Assembly (NCBI GenBank): GCA_964036155.1
Contig: OZ038422.1
Location: forward strand, 77,027,201 to 77,091,200
Direction of reading: 5' to 3'
From: Diploscapter coronatus
Lineage: Eukaryota; Nematoda; Chromadorea; Rhabditida; Rhabditidae
Length of the DNA: 64,000 bases
Part shown: one piece after another, positions 1 to 10,668 of the stretch
How positions within the stretch are numbered: the first letter of the stretch is position 1
How the letters are laid out: every line of letters begins with the position of its first letter
Program-made: the position numbers and the translations under genes
The notes under the pieces: model-generated
The model's input: only the letters and a program-made list of their open reading frames with translations
Told to the model about the DNA's origin: nothing
The model's database searches: none

Positions 1-1363
1 ATCGGGCCATCCGAAAACGGTATAGAGCGGGGTAAATCTGAAATAAATGTTGACGAATATGTTTTGCTGCTATCTTGGCCGGCACATTTGTTCCCATCGT
101 AAACATTTCTTGAAGTTATCCAAATTTAATTTTTTTGTCATAGACAGATTATTTTATTACTATTCAGTGTAGAAACTTAGTTAATGCTAATTGTAAGAAA
201 ATTTATTAAGAGATGGATATCAGTTAGTTAATTAGTAATAATAGAGTAAGAATGATTTTATCAGCCGGCCGCCGAAGGCGGCCGGCGGAGGTTGTATTCG
301 CTTTTAACAATGCGTGACAGTTTGACCATAAAAATCGATGTAAAACTCATTCCGATTGGTTTCAGAAGCTGATTTCGATGTCAGATTCGTTTTCAGCGTG
401 GTCGAAAACCCTGGGGTAGTTTCCGGGGTTGAAACTATATCGGGGGCCGAGATATCGACATAGGTCATGTTCAAAAAGTTATGTTTTCTGATCTCTGTCA
501 CGAAATCAGTTGTTCCGGCTTTTTTTTTGACAATTTTTAATTCATTTTGATCGGGATTTTTTTTTTTAATCGAGAGGCCTATGGAAGACCTACTTCCGCG
601 CAAAGAATGGACCATTTTCAACATATGGGGGCGAAGCTACAGTACTCGAAAGTTTGAAAAAGTGATTTTTCGGAAATAACTTTCGTTAAATCGATTTTTA
701 ATGTGGTAGAGCTCGTCATTCCACATCGATTAAAAAAAAGAACGCGATTTTGGTCCAGGTATTAGCGAGTTACGGTACTTTGAAAGTCCAAATATCTCAA
801 CTTTGAGCCAAAATTAGAGTATAAAAACAAATAGTAGAAACGCTCAAATTTTGTATTTGGGTAGCACTTGATAAGTGCCTTCTAAAAATATCAAAATATT
901 AGACTTTTTATTAAGAACAATTTTCGTGACAGCCCCTTGAAAGTCGCATTTCGACTTTCCGAAATATCTCACAATTTCTCCGAATAAGTCGACTGGCGAT
1001 GTTAACGAAAGTTATAGAGCCTGTTTTTTGCACAGAATGCAGAAAATTGATAGACAAATAATTCTAACGTCTAATTGACGACGAAGAATCGGATTTTGAC
1101 GTCGACCGAGGATTCTGAATTAGGAATGTTCCAATCAGTCAGAAAGTGTTCCGGTCGGTTCGGAAATTTTTCTGATATATGCGGAGATTTCCTACATGTT
1201 TCACGAATTGATAAAAAATTATTTGAATAACGTCAAAAATTTTCGGAATCTATAATTTCTGAAATGTGCAACAGTGTTTGGCGTGATCCATAATCCAAAT
1301 ATTTCGGATTCGCAAATATTTTTAATAGGGTCAAAACTTCGTTTTGAAATGAAAAGAGATCAA
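1..1363. other. gene-free AT-rich stretch at left edge
   Basis: I see no exon with coding character and no splice-bounded reading frame that resembles a known family. Short phrases recur loosely (GGTACTTTGAAAGTC-like at about 640, 775 and 940), suggesting old dispersed repeat sequence. A GC-rich hairpin at 264-286 is listed separately. If the desaturase at 2.57-5.83 kb is a complete gene, this stretch would be part of a long intron, because its missing C-terminal exons are not found here. Confidence 0.5.
264..286. repeat. GC-rich perfect hairpin
   Basis: Ten-base arms GCCGGCCGCC and GGCGGCCGGC flank a GAA loop, giving a perfect palindrome of almost pure G+C inside strongly AT-rich sequence. 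There is no poly-T run after it and no adjacent gene end, so a terminator role is not supported. It may be the core of a decayed palindromic element. Confidence 0.8.
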
Positions 1364-2143
1364 CCCGTTCAAAAGGGGTTTTATATTAAAAAATAGAAAC
1401 AGGTTGTTTTATTCATGAAAAACCCTCTATTTGTACCCAAAAGTGACTCCCACAAAGGAAGATCAACCAATATTTTTAAAACCTCGACGTCCGTTGCTCG
1501 TATATCACCCAGGTAAAAATATTTTGGTGACTGATTCCATGTTTGAGGGACTTTCACCTGCGAATAAAACCGACGCGCCTCCTTTGAGCTTTCTTAATAA
1601 AGTATTTCTGTGCTAACGCACAAGTAATTTTTGTCGCATGATATAGCTTTTGCTGAGAAGATATTTATTCTTATCCTTTTCGCTCGTTCCGATATAAATT
1701 TGATTATTCACCGCTGCCAAGTAAAATGATTATTCTAATCACCGACACTCGCAGGGATTACAATTTCTCTAATGGATATCTACATCACCGCTTATGAGTT
1801 ATCTTTGAGATCATTCTAGTAAATAACTGGTCGATCACTGAAAGAATATTCTGATTGTTAAACGTGCATTCTACAAGAATAAATATTAAAAAATATTAAT
1901 TAATCAAACTATCTAGGAGGCGCGTCGGTTTTATTCGCAGGTGAAAGTCCCTCAAATATGGAATCAGTCACCGAAATATTATCTGTGATGTACAAGTCAC
2001 TAATGTCGAGATTTGAAAAACATTGATTGATCTTTTTTATTGATCTCCTTTCATGCGAATCACTTTTGGATACAAATAGAGCGCTTTTCATGAATAAAAT
2101 CGCTTTTATTTTTTAAATATAAAACCCTTTTGAATGGGTAGAT
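1364..2143. mobile_element. non-autonomous element with ~210-bp terminal inverted repeats
   Basis: The stretch 1364-1577 reappears inverted at 1910-2143. Both arms, when translated, give the same phrase (TDS-x-FEGLSPANKTDAPP), which shows how closely they match; the two reading frames therefore mirror each other because the DNA is duplicated, not because there are two genes. The spacer of about 330 bp encodes nothing recognisable. This is the architecture of a foldback or MITE-type DNA element without a transposase. It lies immediately downstream of the truncated desaturase and next to a second palindrome. Confidence 0.75.
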
Positions 2144-2156
2144 TTGGAACATGGTT

Positions 2157-2545
2157 GTCCAGAAACAAAATTGATAGAAACAGAAACGGTCCGTATATCT
2201 TGGAAAATATGTTAAAACATAAAAACCTTACATAATTTTCAACAATATACAGAAAACTCGACATATGAAAGAAAAAATCCGGATTTTATTCCCATGATTC
2301 GAGATGTTCGAGTAGTTTCTGTTCATTTCTTTTCATAAAAAAATAAACAGAAAATGGCAAAAACAGACAGAAATGACTCGAATATCTCGAATCAGGAAAC
2401 AAAATCCGGATTTTTTCTTTCATATGTCGAGTTTTCTGTATATTGTTGAAAATTATGTAAGGTTTTTTTATGTTTTAACTTATATTTTCCAGGATATATG
2501 GGCCGTTTCTGTTTCTATCAACTGTTTTTGGACAGCCCTGATCTG
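2157..2545. mobile_element. palindromic (foldback) element abutting the desaturase exon
   Basis: Left arm about 2157-2335 and right arm about 2345-2545 are imperfect reverse complements over more than 150 bp. Both outer ends read TGTCCA-AAACA-TTGATAGAAACAGAAACGG when read inward. The only unpaired part is a short centre around 2336-2344. No protein is encoded. The right end falls within about 25 bp of the last recognisable desaturase codons, so this element sits in the following intron or has replaced the 3' end of the gene. Confidence 0.75.
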
Positions 2546-2570
2546 GAATAGAAGAAAAGAAAGGGTTAAC

Positions 2571-5500
2571 TAACATGAGCCATCCAGACAAAGGGAAAGC
2601 AGCAAAACTTCTTTTCAGCCAGCTTCTACTGTTGTATTTCTTTTCAGTTATCCAAGCGTGGCCACGATCCTTCTCCAAATGAGCTGTGAACTGGAAAAAA
2701 CGTTATTTAAATAATGAAAAATATAGCTCATATTAATCTTTGGATAAATGCTAACAAATTTTCTCCATTTATGATAAAGTAGTACGTGCGCAATTGTTCT
2801 TTGACATTAACTTTGATTGAGCTTTAATCATACGACGCTCAATTTTCATTTTTCTACTGATAAGGTAAATAATCTGGTGAAATCTGTCAATATAATTAAT
2901 GAGCTTATTTGATAGCAAACGCATAGTAGGCTCGAAATGCTTTTCAAGCATAACTTCTCATAATGGCTATTTTGAAACCTCAAACCATGCGAAACAGGGC
3001 GGGGGATGATAGGGAAAAGATTATTTCTCCCAAACTATTTCACATAGCTTGAGAACCTGTGGTTTCCAAGTTGCTCTCATAACAAATATGACAAAAATTA
3101 TGTACAATTAGATTTTTACTATTACTAAATTTCAAAGTAGTTCAAATATGCACTTTCATGAAATCAAGATTCTTTCTTGATAGATTACAATAATGAACTT
3201 TGTCATAGTATGTGCTACATATTGCATTGGAATGAGACTGAAGATACTTTATTACCAAACGCTATTTCTCTCCTTTTTTTTATCCTATACTATTTTTGAT
3301 TTGGTATCAAAGTACCTTCAGTCATGGCATGATAAGCTTGCAATGAATGCAGTATGATATGGGGTGTTCGCTCTTTCTTTCATTCATCTTGCGGTATTTG
3401 ATGTGGAAAATGCAATGCTCATTAGATTCGACAAAACCCATACATGTAGGGTTGCAAACTTATTCCTGAAAGAACCCTCGATCAGGCCTTTCTCTTCCTC
3501 CCTCGTGCTTCTTTTGCACTTTATGTTCCCTATGTTATTTCGTCGTTTTCTGTCTTTCTCTTATATCGTGTCGTGTCTCAAATTTGCAACCCTGCATACA
3601 TGGACTTAGAAAGTTCAAGTTATAATTCGATAAACCTGATGGTGCTGTCGGTGACTTTTTTGCCAGGGCCAGTAAGGAACCAGAAGAGGAGCATGGGCAA
3701 TGTGGCCGCAGATGTCGTTCAACCATTCGTAGTCAGAGAAAGAACCATGCCCGGTATCATGACCTATGAGGAACAGAGCAAAACCAACAAAACCATATGC
3801 CCAATACCTATAAAAAATCATTTAGTGAATGGGAAAAATGAACATGCTGTAAACAGTAAAAACGCATGAAACGTGATGCAACAGAATAATCTCGACTACC
3901 GATAATTGAAACGCTGTATCGGTCAAATGAAGTAACAGTTCGTGTGCTAAAAATGCGCGTATGCATTGCGCGTCAGACTATGCACAGAGAAAAGTCAGTC
4001 AGCGGGGGACAATGGAAAAAGTGTGGGGTACGCAATTTCCTCTACCTCTCTTGCTATTTTTTTCAACACACGAACTTGCACTTAATTTAATCGAAATAAT
4101 AAAATAGACAGCACACATTTAGAGAATTATTTTGCATTAGATCGAAAGAAAAGCGCAGTGCTTTTGAGTTTTCAAATTTATAGATAATACAATTTGGAGA
4201 CGACGACGTTTCCGAACTGGACGTTTCAGAATTGGGGTTAGATATGACTAACAAGGTTACCTTTTCGAGTTTTGAATTGAATTTATATCAAGACAGATAT
4301 AGTTTTGAGTTACTTAAAAAATTTTAAGTCGATATCAATATTTATATGGTCGTCTCATGAAATTATGCATAACAGAATATTGAATATTATCTGGTTCATA
4401 ATCTGGGAGATGTAAAACGGTGCAGAGCAATTTTTGTTCTAGAAATAGAGAAATAACGTATGAAAAGTGATTTTCATAAAATCATTCTTTCTTCTTTATT
4501 TTCAACCTCCCAGATTTCAGACGCGATGATAAACTTCATGTTTAGTATAGATGCCAAATGTTAGCAATTCTTAAAATTCTGCATATGAATATTAAAAAAT
4601 AATTCTCACAATAATTGTTCATATAAGCTCTTTTTCGATTTCTATATTTTTTATGGAGTTTGAAAATTTTTCGACTTATTGACTATTAGCCAAGTATTCC
4701 CCAATCTCAAAATATCGAATTTCTCGTAAATTCTCACATACTAAAATCCTATACATACTGATAAGAAAATAATATTGTAAAAATTTAAATAAGTCGTGAA
4801 AATATATGTTGAATTTAAGGAGATATTTGTATTTGCTTTTTGCTATTGTGTATATCTAATCGTAAGGGCAAAATGCCCAACTTTGAGAGGCTGTCTCTAA
4901 TTTAAATATAGACTTGAAGGCCAAAAAGTACTTAAAATCATGCGTTTTGATCAGAATTCAATTCAAAACTCGGAAAGATAACCTTGTTAGTCATATCTAA
5001 CCTCAGTTCTGAAGCGTTTAATCATCAAAACTCATACTCTAGTTCTAATCTGGACATTTTTGTCAATAAAACTTTGCTAATTTTGATAAGAGCTCTGAAA
5101 CGTCATCATCAAAACTCATACTCTGGCTCTAATTTGGCCATTTTTATCAATGAAAACTTGCTAATTTTGATAAGAGCTTTGAAATGTCATCATCAAAACT
5201 CATACTCTGGCTCTGGTTTGGCCATTTTTGTCAATGAAAACTTGCTAATTTTGATAAAAGTTCTGAAACGTCTAATAGCATATTTTCATATTTTGAGCGA
5301 GTTCTGAAGTGTCCGTTTGTCGGGTATTAATTTTTAAAGTTCGGAGTTCTGAAATGACCAATTCGGAAACGTCGCCGTCTCGCAATTTGCTTCAATTATT
5401 CGTTATTTGTGGAAAACATGAACACGAATTCCACTATCTTCACCGAATTTTAATAGTGCAAATAATAGGCAAGTTCAAAGAGCAAATGATTGGTATTTCG

Positions 5501-5830
5501 TATCAATAAACAACTTACCAAGCAAGCAAACCGAGCCATCCGAAATAATGTTCGACTGGAGAGAGAATCAAATAGAGAGCTGCCATCAGAAGAAGATCCT
5601 AAGAATTATATGTATGTTGAGAAAAGAACATTTGAAAGACCTGGATGAGATATCTGACTGAAGTAAATGTATCCTTGGTGAAACAGTGCGCTGGAATAGC
5701 ATTTTTTATGTCGACAATAGAAGGTAACTGGGGAGGAGGCTGAACTCGTTGGCTCAAAATCATACTTTATCTTTGAGCTTACAACGGATCTGAGTTCCTT
5801 CTTATGATTGAGTTGAGTGACGACTGCCAT
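2571..5830 (-). CDS. fatty-acid desaturase, FAT-1/FAT-2 (delta-12/omega-3) type, 3' part missing
   Basis: This membrane enzyme of the endoplasmic reticulum would introduce double bonds into C18-C20 acyl chains. Exons, each in phase: 5830-5783, 5739-5641, 5598-5519, 3807-3636, and 2690 to about 2571. The predicted start is [12 protein letters not shown] family segment with IPAHCF follows, then a hydrophobic region, histidine box 1 (HDTGH), the stretch [17 protein letters not shown], histidine box 2 (HRQHH) and the [13 protein letters not shown] region up to PLSGWL. About 165 residues are present, against roughly 380 in the family. The third histidine box and the last membrane segments are not found anywhere down to base 1. 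The rest may lie beyond the left edge across a repeat-filled intron, or may be lost. Introns 3 and 4 are unusually long (1.7 and 0.9 kb), and intron 3 contains a foldback element. Confidence 0.85.
4186..5395. mobile_element. foldback element with subrepeated ends inside the desaturase intron
   Basis: The outer ends (about 4190-4235 and 5345-5395) are inverted copies sharing GACGTTTCCGAA, then about 3 bp of spacer, then TTTCAGAA. A second inverted pair lies inside: 4225-4330 matches 4925-5030 reversed, including GGTTAGATATGACTAACAAG. Between the inner and outer right arms are three 84-bp tandem units, each carrying the same TCTGAAACGTC core as the terminus. Terminal inverted repeats made of tandem subrepeats are the hallmark of Foldback/Galileo-type elements (established for Drosophila); assignment here is by architecture only. 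No transposase is seen. Confidence 0.65.
5020..5271. repeat. three tandem 84-bp units
   Basis: Units start at 5020, 5104 and 5188, each beginning ATCATCAAAACTCATACTCT and ending CTGAAACGTC or a close variant. Because 84 is a multiple of three, the plus strand stays open and gives a 28-residue repeat ([19 protein letters not shown]). I regard that as a by-product of repeat length: the stretch lies inside a transposon within an intron of the opposite-strand gene. Confidence 0.85.
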
Positions 5831-6575
5831 GCTTTTGGATGAAGACGAATTCCTGTATACTCTAAAAATTTACTACTACAATAATCTATATGAAATAATT
5901 CTCATTGATTGAGCAAATATAGAAACATTAGTTAGAGTAAAATGAAACTGTAAATCTTGCTGTCATATTGCTAAGGTGATCATCAAATTTATAGAAATGA
6001 ATAGTGGTTATTTGAACAAAGCGAAATAATGAAAAAAAGATATTTTCCATTGTAAATGAAAAAAACCGTCGCCTACTGTTCAAGACAGAGGAGATGGTGC
6101 GAGCCGCGAGTGAAAATAGTGTAGCAAGAGAAGAGAGAACGAGAAAATCAACTGAAGTTCCTAGCGAAAGAAACGAAAAGAGGTGGGCCCGACTATCTCT
6201 AAAAGTCAGGACTTTCCAGCTAATAACAGTGCAGGAGAAGTATTCTTTGAACTCTTTCCCCAGAAAGAAAAGGGAAAATTTTAGAAGAAGAAAAAATAGG
6301 TTCGTTAGAACAACTTTACAGAGTGAGCGGGATTGCGCTTTCACCTAATATGTACTTTTTCTCATTAGTTAGGCTTTTGGAATAACTTGGAGACGAAAGG
6401 TTCATTTTGCTGAGAATCGCCATACTTTGTTGAGAAACACGCATTTGGAAATTCGCCCTTGAACTAGCCGGAAAATTTATTTTATCGACGATATGGCAAA
6501 ATTTCATCGTGATGACTCTCTTAAATTTATTTTTCGATATCTTATCAATCAAACAGATTACAGAAAATCTTTTAC

Positions 6576-6668
6576 CTCTATATGAATGGGTATATGTCAT
6601 TGCGCACAAAAGTATGTCACCGAGCACAACAAATTTTTGTGCGCAATGACCGCTCCCCATATGAGTTA
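6576..6668. repeat. short inverted-repeat element or hairpin
   Basis: CATTGCGCACAAAA (6598-6611) pairs with TTTTTGTGCGCAATG (6634-6648). Weaker complementarity extends outward (CTATATGAATGGG against CCCCATATGAG), making a roughly 90-bp stem-loop. It lies upstream of the desaturase start on that gene's 5' side. It is most simply a tiny MITE remnant. Confidence 0.6.
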
Positions 6669-6889
6669 GTCTTTCAAAAAAATTAATGTCTTGATGTAGT
6701 TTGATCGCCAATAGGAAAAATTCTCCGATAACATTTGAAATTCGATGCACTCTATCATCTACACATCATAATGGCAAGTATATAGAATCATTTACACATC
6801 TTTTTGTCTATATTATAAAAGTGGAATGAATGACAATTAATTCAAGTGAACGTTAACACGTTAACATGCTAATTTTGTATCAAATCTCA

Positions 6890-8300
6890 TTTCATGAGAG
6901 AAGTCTTTCGTTTCATTATTATGCACGACCCCACGCTGCGCGTCTCTTTCTCTATACAGAGTCAGGACGTCTCGAGAAATGATAAAGCGCAAAATTTTCA
7001 ACGGTTTAATATGCTAAATTTGTATCGATATCTTGAAAATTCGTTCAACGTAATTTTTTTCGTTGTTGACTTTCGTGTCCTTTCATGCGTTGAATTAGCA
7101 TATGTTCAGTCTAATTGTTGAAGATTTGAAAGTAAGTTATTTTTCGACCTGCTTCGTTCTGCTCTGGAGAGTCTCAAAAGAGCCAACGTTATCCTTTTTT
7201 AATTATGACGAAGATGATGTTGAGTTGGGGGCGAGCGCCGAAGAAAAGAGTAAAATTGATAGTAAAGTAGGGACCACGAATAACGACAGCGATAGGTATA
7301 ACGAAGTTTTACGCTCCAACGCTGTTTTTCAATACGACTGTCAACGATTTTGTTAAATTTAAAGTCCACGAGTACAATCAAAGCCATCATGAGAAAGTTT
7401 CTTATGTAGATATAACGATTTGGCAAGTGATTCATTATCATTTCTTTACGCTTCAAGATGAACTTACAGTGCGTTCGAGATTTTATAATTGCAAATGCTA
7501 CGATTTCCAATGGATGCAAGATTTTGTCAAAGTAGAATCCACTTTACGTTATGTACGATTAACTTCGGAATGTATTACTACGACTCTCCTTTTATGAATA
7601 TTTCGAATTACGTTTATGATGCATGTCGGAAAATATACGAAATCTTAACAGACGTTCGTTCAATGCTAATAACCAAAGGTGATCAAAAATTGCCAAACAA
7701 AATGACGGCGTTAGTTGTGGAGAATTTGTATACTATTACGCTACGAAAATTTTGAGCAATGATAACTGTTTCTTTCCTTCAAATTTTATGATTCACGATT
7801 TTCGCCTAACGATTTACAATACTTTACGTCCAGGTCAAAGAAATATGTCAAACGTAAACGTTTCAAGTCTGTCCTCATCTATCGTTAATTTGTCAGCGAA
7901 TATTTCAGCAAAAAGAGATAGAAAAAGGAAACGTGATGTCGAAAAAGCTGACTATAAGAAATGTCATATAACGTACACCAAGAAACGAAACGAAAAACCC
8001 TAAAGAAAAACGGAGCTTTAGCTGTCAACAACGAAAACGTAGAGAAGCATTCATTGGGAGATAGATAAGGAATGTAGTGCGTGTAAAGGTTTACATTTGC
8101 AGATGAGTATAAATCAAAAATTAATGCGTATGATTTTTGCTGCTCTCACGGTAAATTTTTAGAAGATAAGTTCAATGATTTTCCGCTAACGTTGAAAGAA
8201 CACACGAATTTAGTACAAATTTTCACGAAAATATTCGAAACGTTAATAGTGCGTTTGTATTTGGTAGTATGAAGGCAGGAACTGTCAATTTCAGGGTTGC
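6890..8300 (+). pseudogene. decayed Helitron-like transposon protein (N-terminal part)
   Basis: The reading frame is broken by several stops and shifts, but the 3' part carries the pattern of the Helitron-like N-terminal domain. A CSACKGLH cysteine pair at about 8077 is followed by YDFCCSHGKF (about 8128-8158) and FPLTLKEHTNLV (from about 8180). After a frameshift near 8230 comes ENIRNVNSAFVFGSMK (about 8227-8274). A lysine/arginine-rich stretch (RDRKRKRDVEKADYKK, about 7915) precedes it, as is usual in these proteins. The upstream open pieces (6894-7755) are not recognised but have the same richer-in-CG base use. No Rep HUH motif or helicase follows, because unrelated repeat sequence begins at about 8300. 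Family knowledge is the basis for the call; confidence is limited by the decay. Confidence 0.45.
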
Positions 8301-8429
8301 TGATGGACCCGACCCGCATTTTGAGGGTCTAAGTCAGACCCGGGTCCAGGGGGTAAAAAATAACGGGTTTGGAAACAGACCCGGGTCGACCCGGCCCGGT
8401 CCGATCCGCAAATTAATTAGTTTGATGCG
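8291..8429. repeat. GC-rich block of repeated GACCCG/CGGGTC
   Basis: ACCCGACCC, GGGTCTAAGTCAGACCCGGGTCC and GACCCGGGTCGACCCGGCCCGGTCC occur within about 120 bp, as interleaved short palindromes. Base composition is quite unlike the flanks. It separates the Helitron-like remnant from the MITE at 8430 and may be the end of an inserted element. Confidence 0.55.
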
Positions 8430-8690
8430 ATTAAGAGTGAATGTTCGAATTATTCAAAGTGGTGCAGAACAGGAGCCCGTCGATTTGGCTGATTTTCATA
8501 TATATTGTTCAGTTTTTCACGCTGATTCTCATGGTGATAACTGATTTTCGAAAAAAAACGGATAGCATCATAAGAATCAGCGTGAAAAACAATAAACCTT
8601 GTGAAAATCGGCCAAATCGACGGACTCCTGTTCTGCACTTCTTCCTTATGACTTTGATTTTTTTTTTCTGAAATTCACTCTTAATTATGA
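8430..8690. mobile_element. palindromic MITE, ~260 bp
   Basis: The ends AAGAGTGAAT (about 8432) and its complement (about 8677-8686) bound two arms that pair over GTGCAGAACAGGAG, CGTCGATTTGGC and TTTTTCACGCTGATTCT. Reading frames on both strands in this interval mirror each other and are artefacts of the palindrome. No coding capacity. Confidence 0.75.
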
Positions 8691-9668
8691 TCATTTACTT
8701 TTTTGAAACTTTTCTAACTTTAATAAATCGATATTAAAGTTAGTTCCTTGTAGCTGTTGCTATGCATAGATTCATAAATAATGTTTCTGACATTTCGAAA
8801 ATATATGCGTAATGAAGATTTTGCTGACAATTTAAAATAATATCTGAGCATGCATCTGCTGTGATGAATAACTTATTTAGTTTTTTGTTGAGAGATATAG
8901 TTAAAGGATATCTGAGATAATTAAATATGCAGAGGTGAAAGAATAACTACGGTTAAGATTAAAGAATTTGAACAGTCAGGTAATAACTTTGTGTAGTTCA
9001 AACATGTGCAAAAATGAACACAATTTTATTTTATCTCTTTCTTAACAACATTTCTCCTAGGCAGTCTTTTTATATCTCTAGTTGTTCTCTCTTCTGAGCT
9101 TTTCCCGCGCCCTTTATTCTTTGTGCTAGAAAATCATCACGATCGAGTGGTACTCTGTTATTTTGTGTCAATAAATTTTTGTTAGTATCAGTTTCTGTTT
9201 TTGTCAACCAAATTTACTAACCAACCAATCTTAACCCACAGAAAGGAATCTCTCCAGAAGGCCTTTTTTGTTCAACATACAACTTTGCATTCACATTCTA
9301 ATCGGACTTAGATTCATTAAAATGGAATATCGTTGCCCCGAGGTCAAAATCAAATTAAAGATATGTTACGGTGAGCAATGAGATGTCACCATTTGCCAAG
9401 TTGAACAATTTAGATCTTCATAACAGTTCATCCCACTTCGCCGCATATATTTCGACCGTTTTGAATGAACCGAGTGGTAATGTCGACGTCAACAGGCTAT
9501 TTCTATTTATGGGCGAAGCGAAATAACTATGCGGCGTCTTCCCTAACGATGGATGAACGGGAACAATTTATCGATTGATTTTCCTTGATCCATTTCATCG
9601 TTTGAGAAACGCTCGCACGTTGTTTTGCTCCGCCCCTAATAAGAAATAACCTGGTGACACTGCGAATT
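8691..9668. other. stretch without a recognised gene
   Basis: No spliced frame or family match seen. A short interrupted inverted repeat (CGCCGCATA at about 9440 and TATGCGGCG at about 9524) stands out against AT-rich surroundings and might mark a small element, with the complement of CTTCGCC recurring near the right arm. Nothing else is supported. Confidence 0.4.
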
Positions 9669-9893
9669 ATGATTATAAATATATTAAAAAATTTCATTTT
9701 ATTAATATATTTTATTTTATCTATTGTTGATGGGTCAATATATTCAAATTTAGATTATTTTTTTAACAAAGGTGCAATTGTATTCGTAATATTTGTTATA
9801 CCAGCATTGCTAATGATTAGAATGGTTAGAATATTTTGGAAAAATAGAAAGAAAAAAATGGGTGAGTTAGGTTATTATGACTCTATAGATTAG
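9669..9893 (+). CDS. small hypothetical membrane protein
   Basis: Not recognised. A single open frame of 74 residues starts at ATG 9669 (MIINILKNFILLIYF). It holds a hydrophobic N-terminus that could be a signal peptide (residues about 8-20), a short loop, and a strong membrane span (AIVFVIFVIPALLMI) followed at once by basic residues (RIFWKNRKKK), giving an N-out/C-in topology. It ends GYYDSID. The sequence is very AT-rich, so chance hydrophobicity is a real alternative. The partly resolved gene just downstream also has a span followed by basic residues, so the two could be related or be exons of one locus. Confidence 0.3.
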   Translation: MIINILKNFILLIYFILSIVDGSIYSNLDYFFNKGAIVFVIFVIPALLMIRMVRIFWKNRKKKMGELGYYDSID

Positions 9894-10024
9894 AAAGTAT
9901 CAACAGTAATGCAAATATCATGATGCGATAAGATAAATTAGAGAATAATGTCGTGAAAAATTCTATTTATAATCTTGTTTTATTATCCGTATTATTTTTT
10001 CAAGAATCGCAATTACAAATTATA

Positions 10025-10116
10025 GGCTATTAGAAAAAGACACCGGGTTTTCTAAGAAATAGTATGAGAAAGTGAGAGAAGAAAAGAAAAAAAACCGGTG
10101 TCTTTTTCTAGGAGCC
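10025..10116. mobile_element. 92-bp MITE with 9-bp target duplication (copy 1)
   Basis: The ends GGCTATTAGAAAAAGACACCGG and CCGGTGTCTTTTTCTAGGAGCC are terminal inverted repeats. CAAATTATA occurs directly at both flanks (10016-10024 and 10117-10125), an exact 9-bp duplication. The centre TTTTCTAAGAAATAGTATGAG is shared with the copy at 59260-59342. Duplications of 9 bp are typical of Mutator-like elements (known biology), but the family call is only an inference. Confidence 0.85.
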
Positions 10117-10668
10117 CAAATTATATAACACTAATAATTAATTTAGAACAAAACAGTTTTTGATAAGTAATTACAAAATTCAAATAATATTAATTCTGAT
10201 ACAAATGTAAATTTAGAAAGTTTTGAGAAGATCCTTATATTTTCAATTATTCTCAGTTTATTTACTACTTTCTACTCAATATTTACGGTATTATAATTTA
10301 CTTAAATAATAATAATAAATCATTACAACTAATGTTTCAGTTCCATTTAGCTATTTATATTGAAATAAAGAGAGACTGTTGCGAATATTTCGAGGATGCT
10401 TACGTATGTGAATGAGTCGTTTTAAATATTGCAATTTTAAAATATAGCGGTTCTTTCTATTCATTTTACTTGAAGAAGATGGCAAAATATACAATTTGTC
10501 CCTTTTTGATAATTGAAAATGCAATTTACATAAATGTTTCTCTTTTCATTAACTATGATATGTGTTACATATAAGCTTTTTATGATAAGATTCAACTAGT
10601 TGTACTCACAAATAGATTCATATTATATGTACAATTAATTAATATTAGGACATGTAACTTATTTTCAG

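Noticed and set aside
1431..2091. Two frames sharing the peptide FEGLSPANKTDAPP
   Set aside because: They are on opposite strands of the two arms of one inverted repeat, so the shared peptide reflects duplicated DNA rather than a gene pair.
4984..5307. 107-codon frame with a 28-residue repeat
   Set aside because: It is produced by the 84-bp tandem array inside a transposon in an intron of the opposite-strand desaturase.
8441..8694. Mirrored frames on both strands (NRSPSIW / GVRRFGRFS types)
   Set aside because: They arise from the MITE palindrome at 8430-8690.
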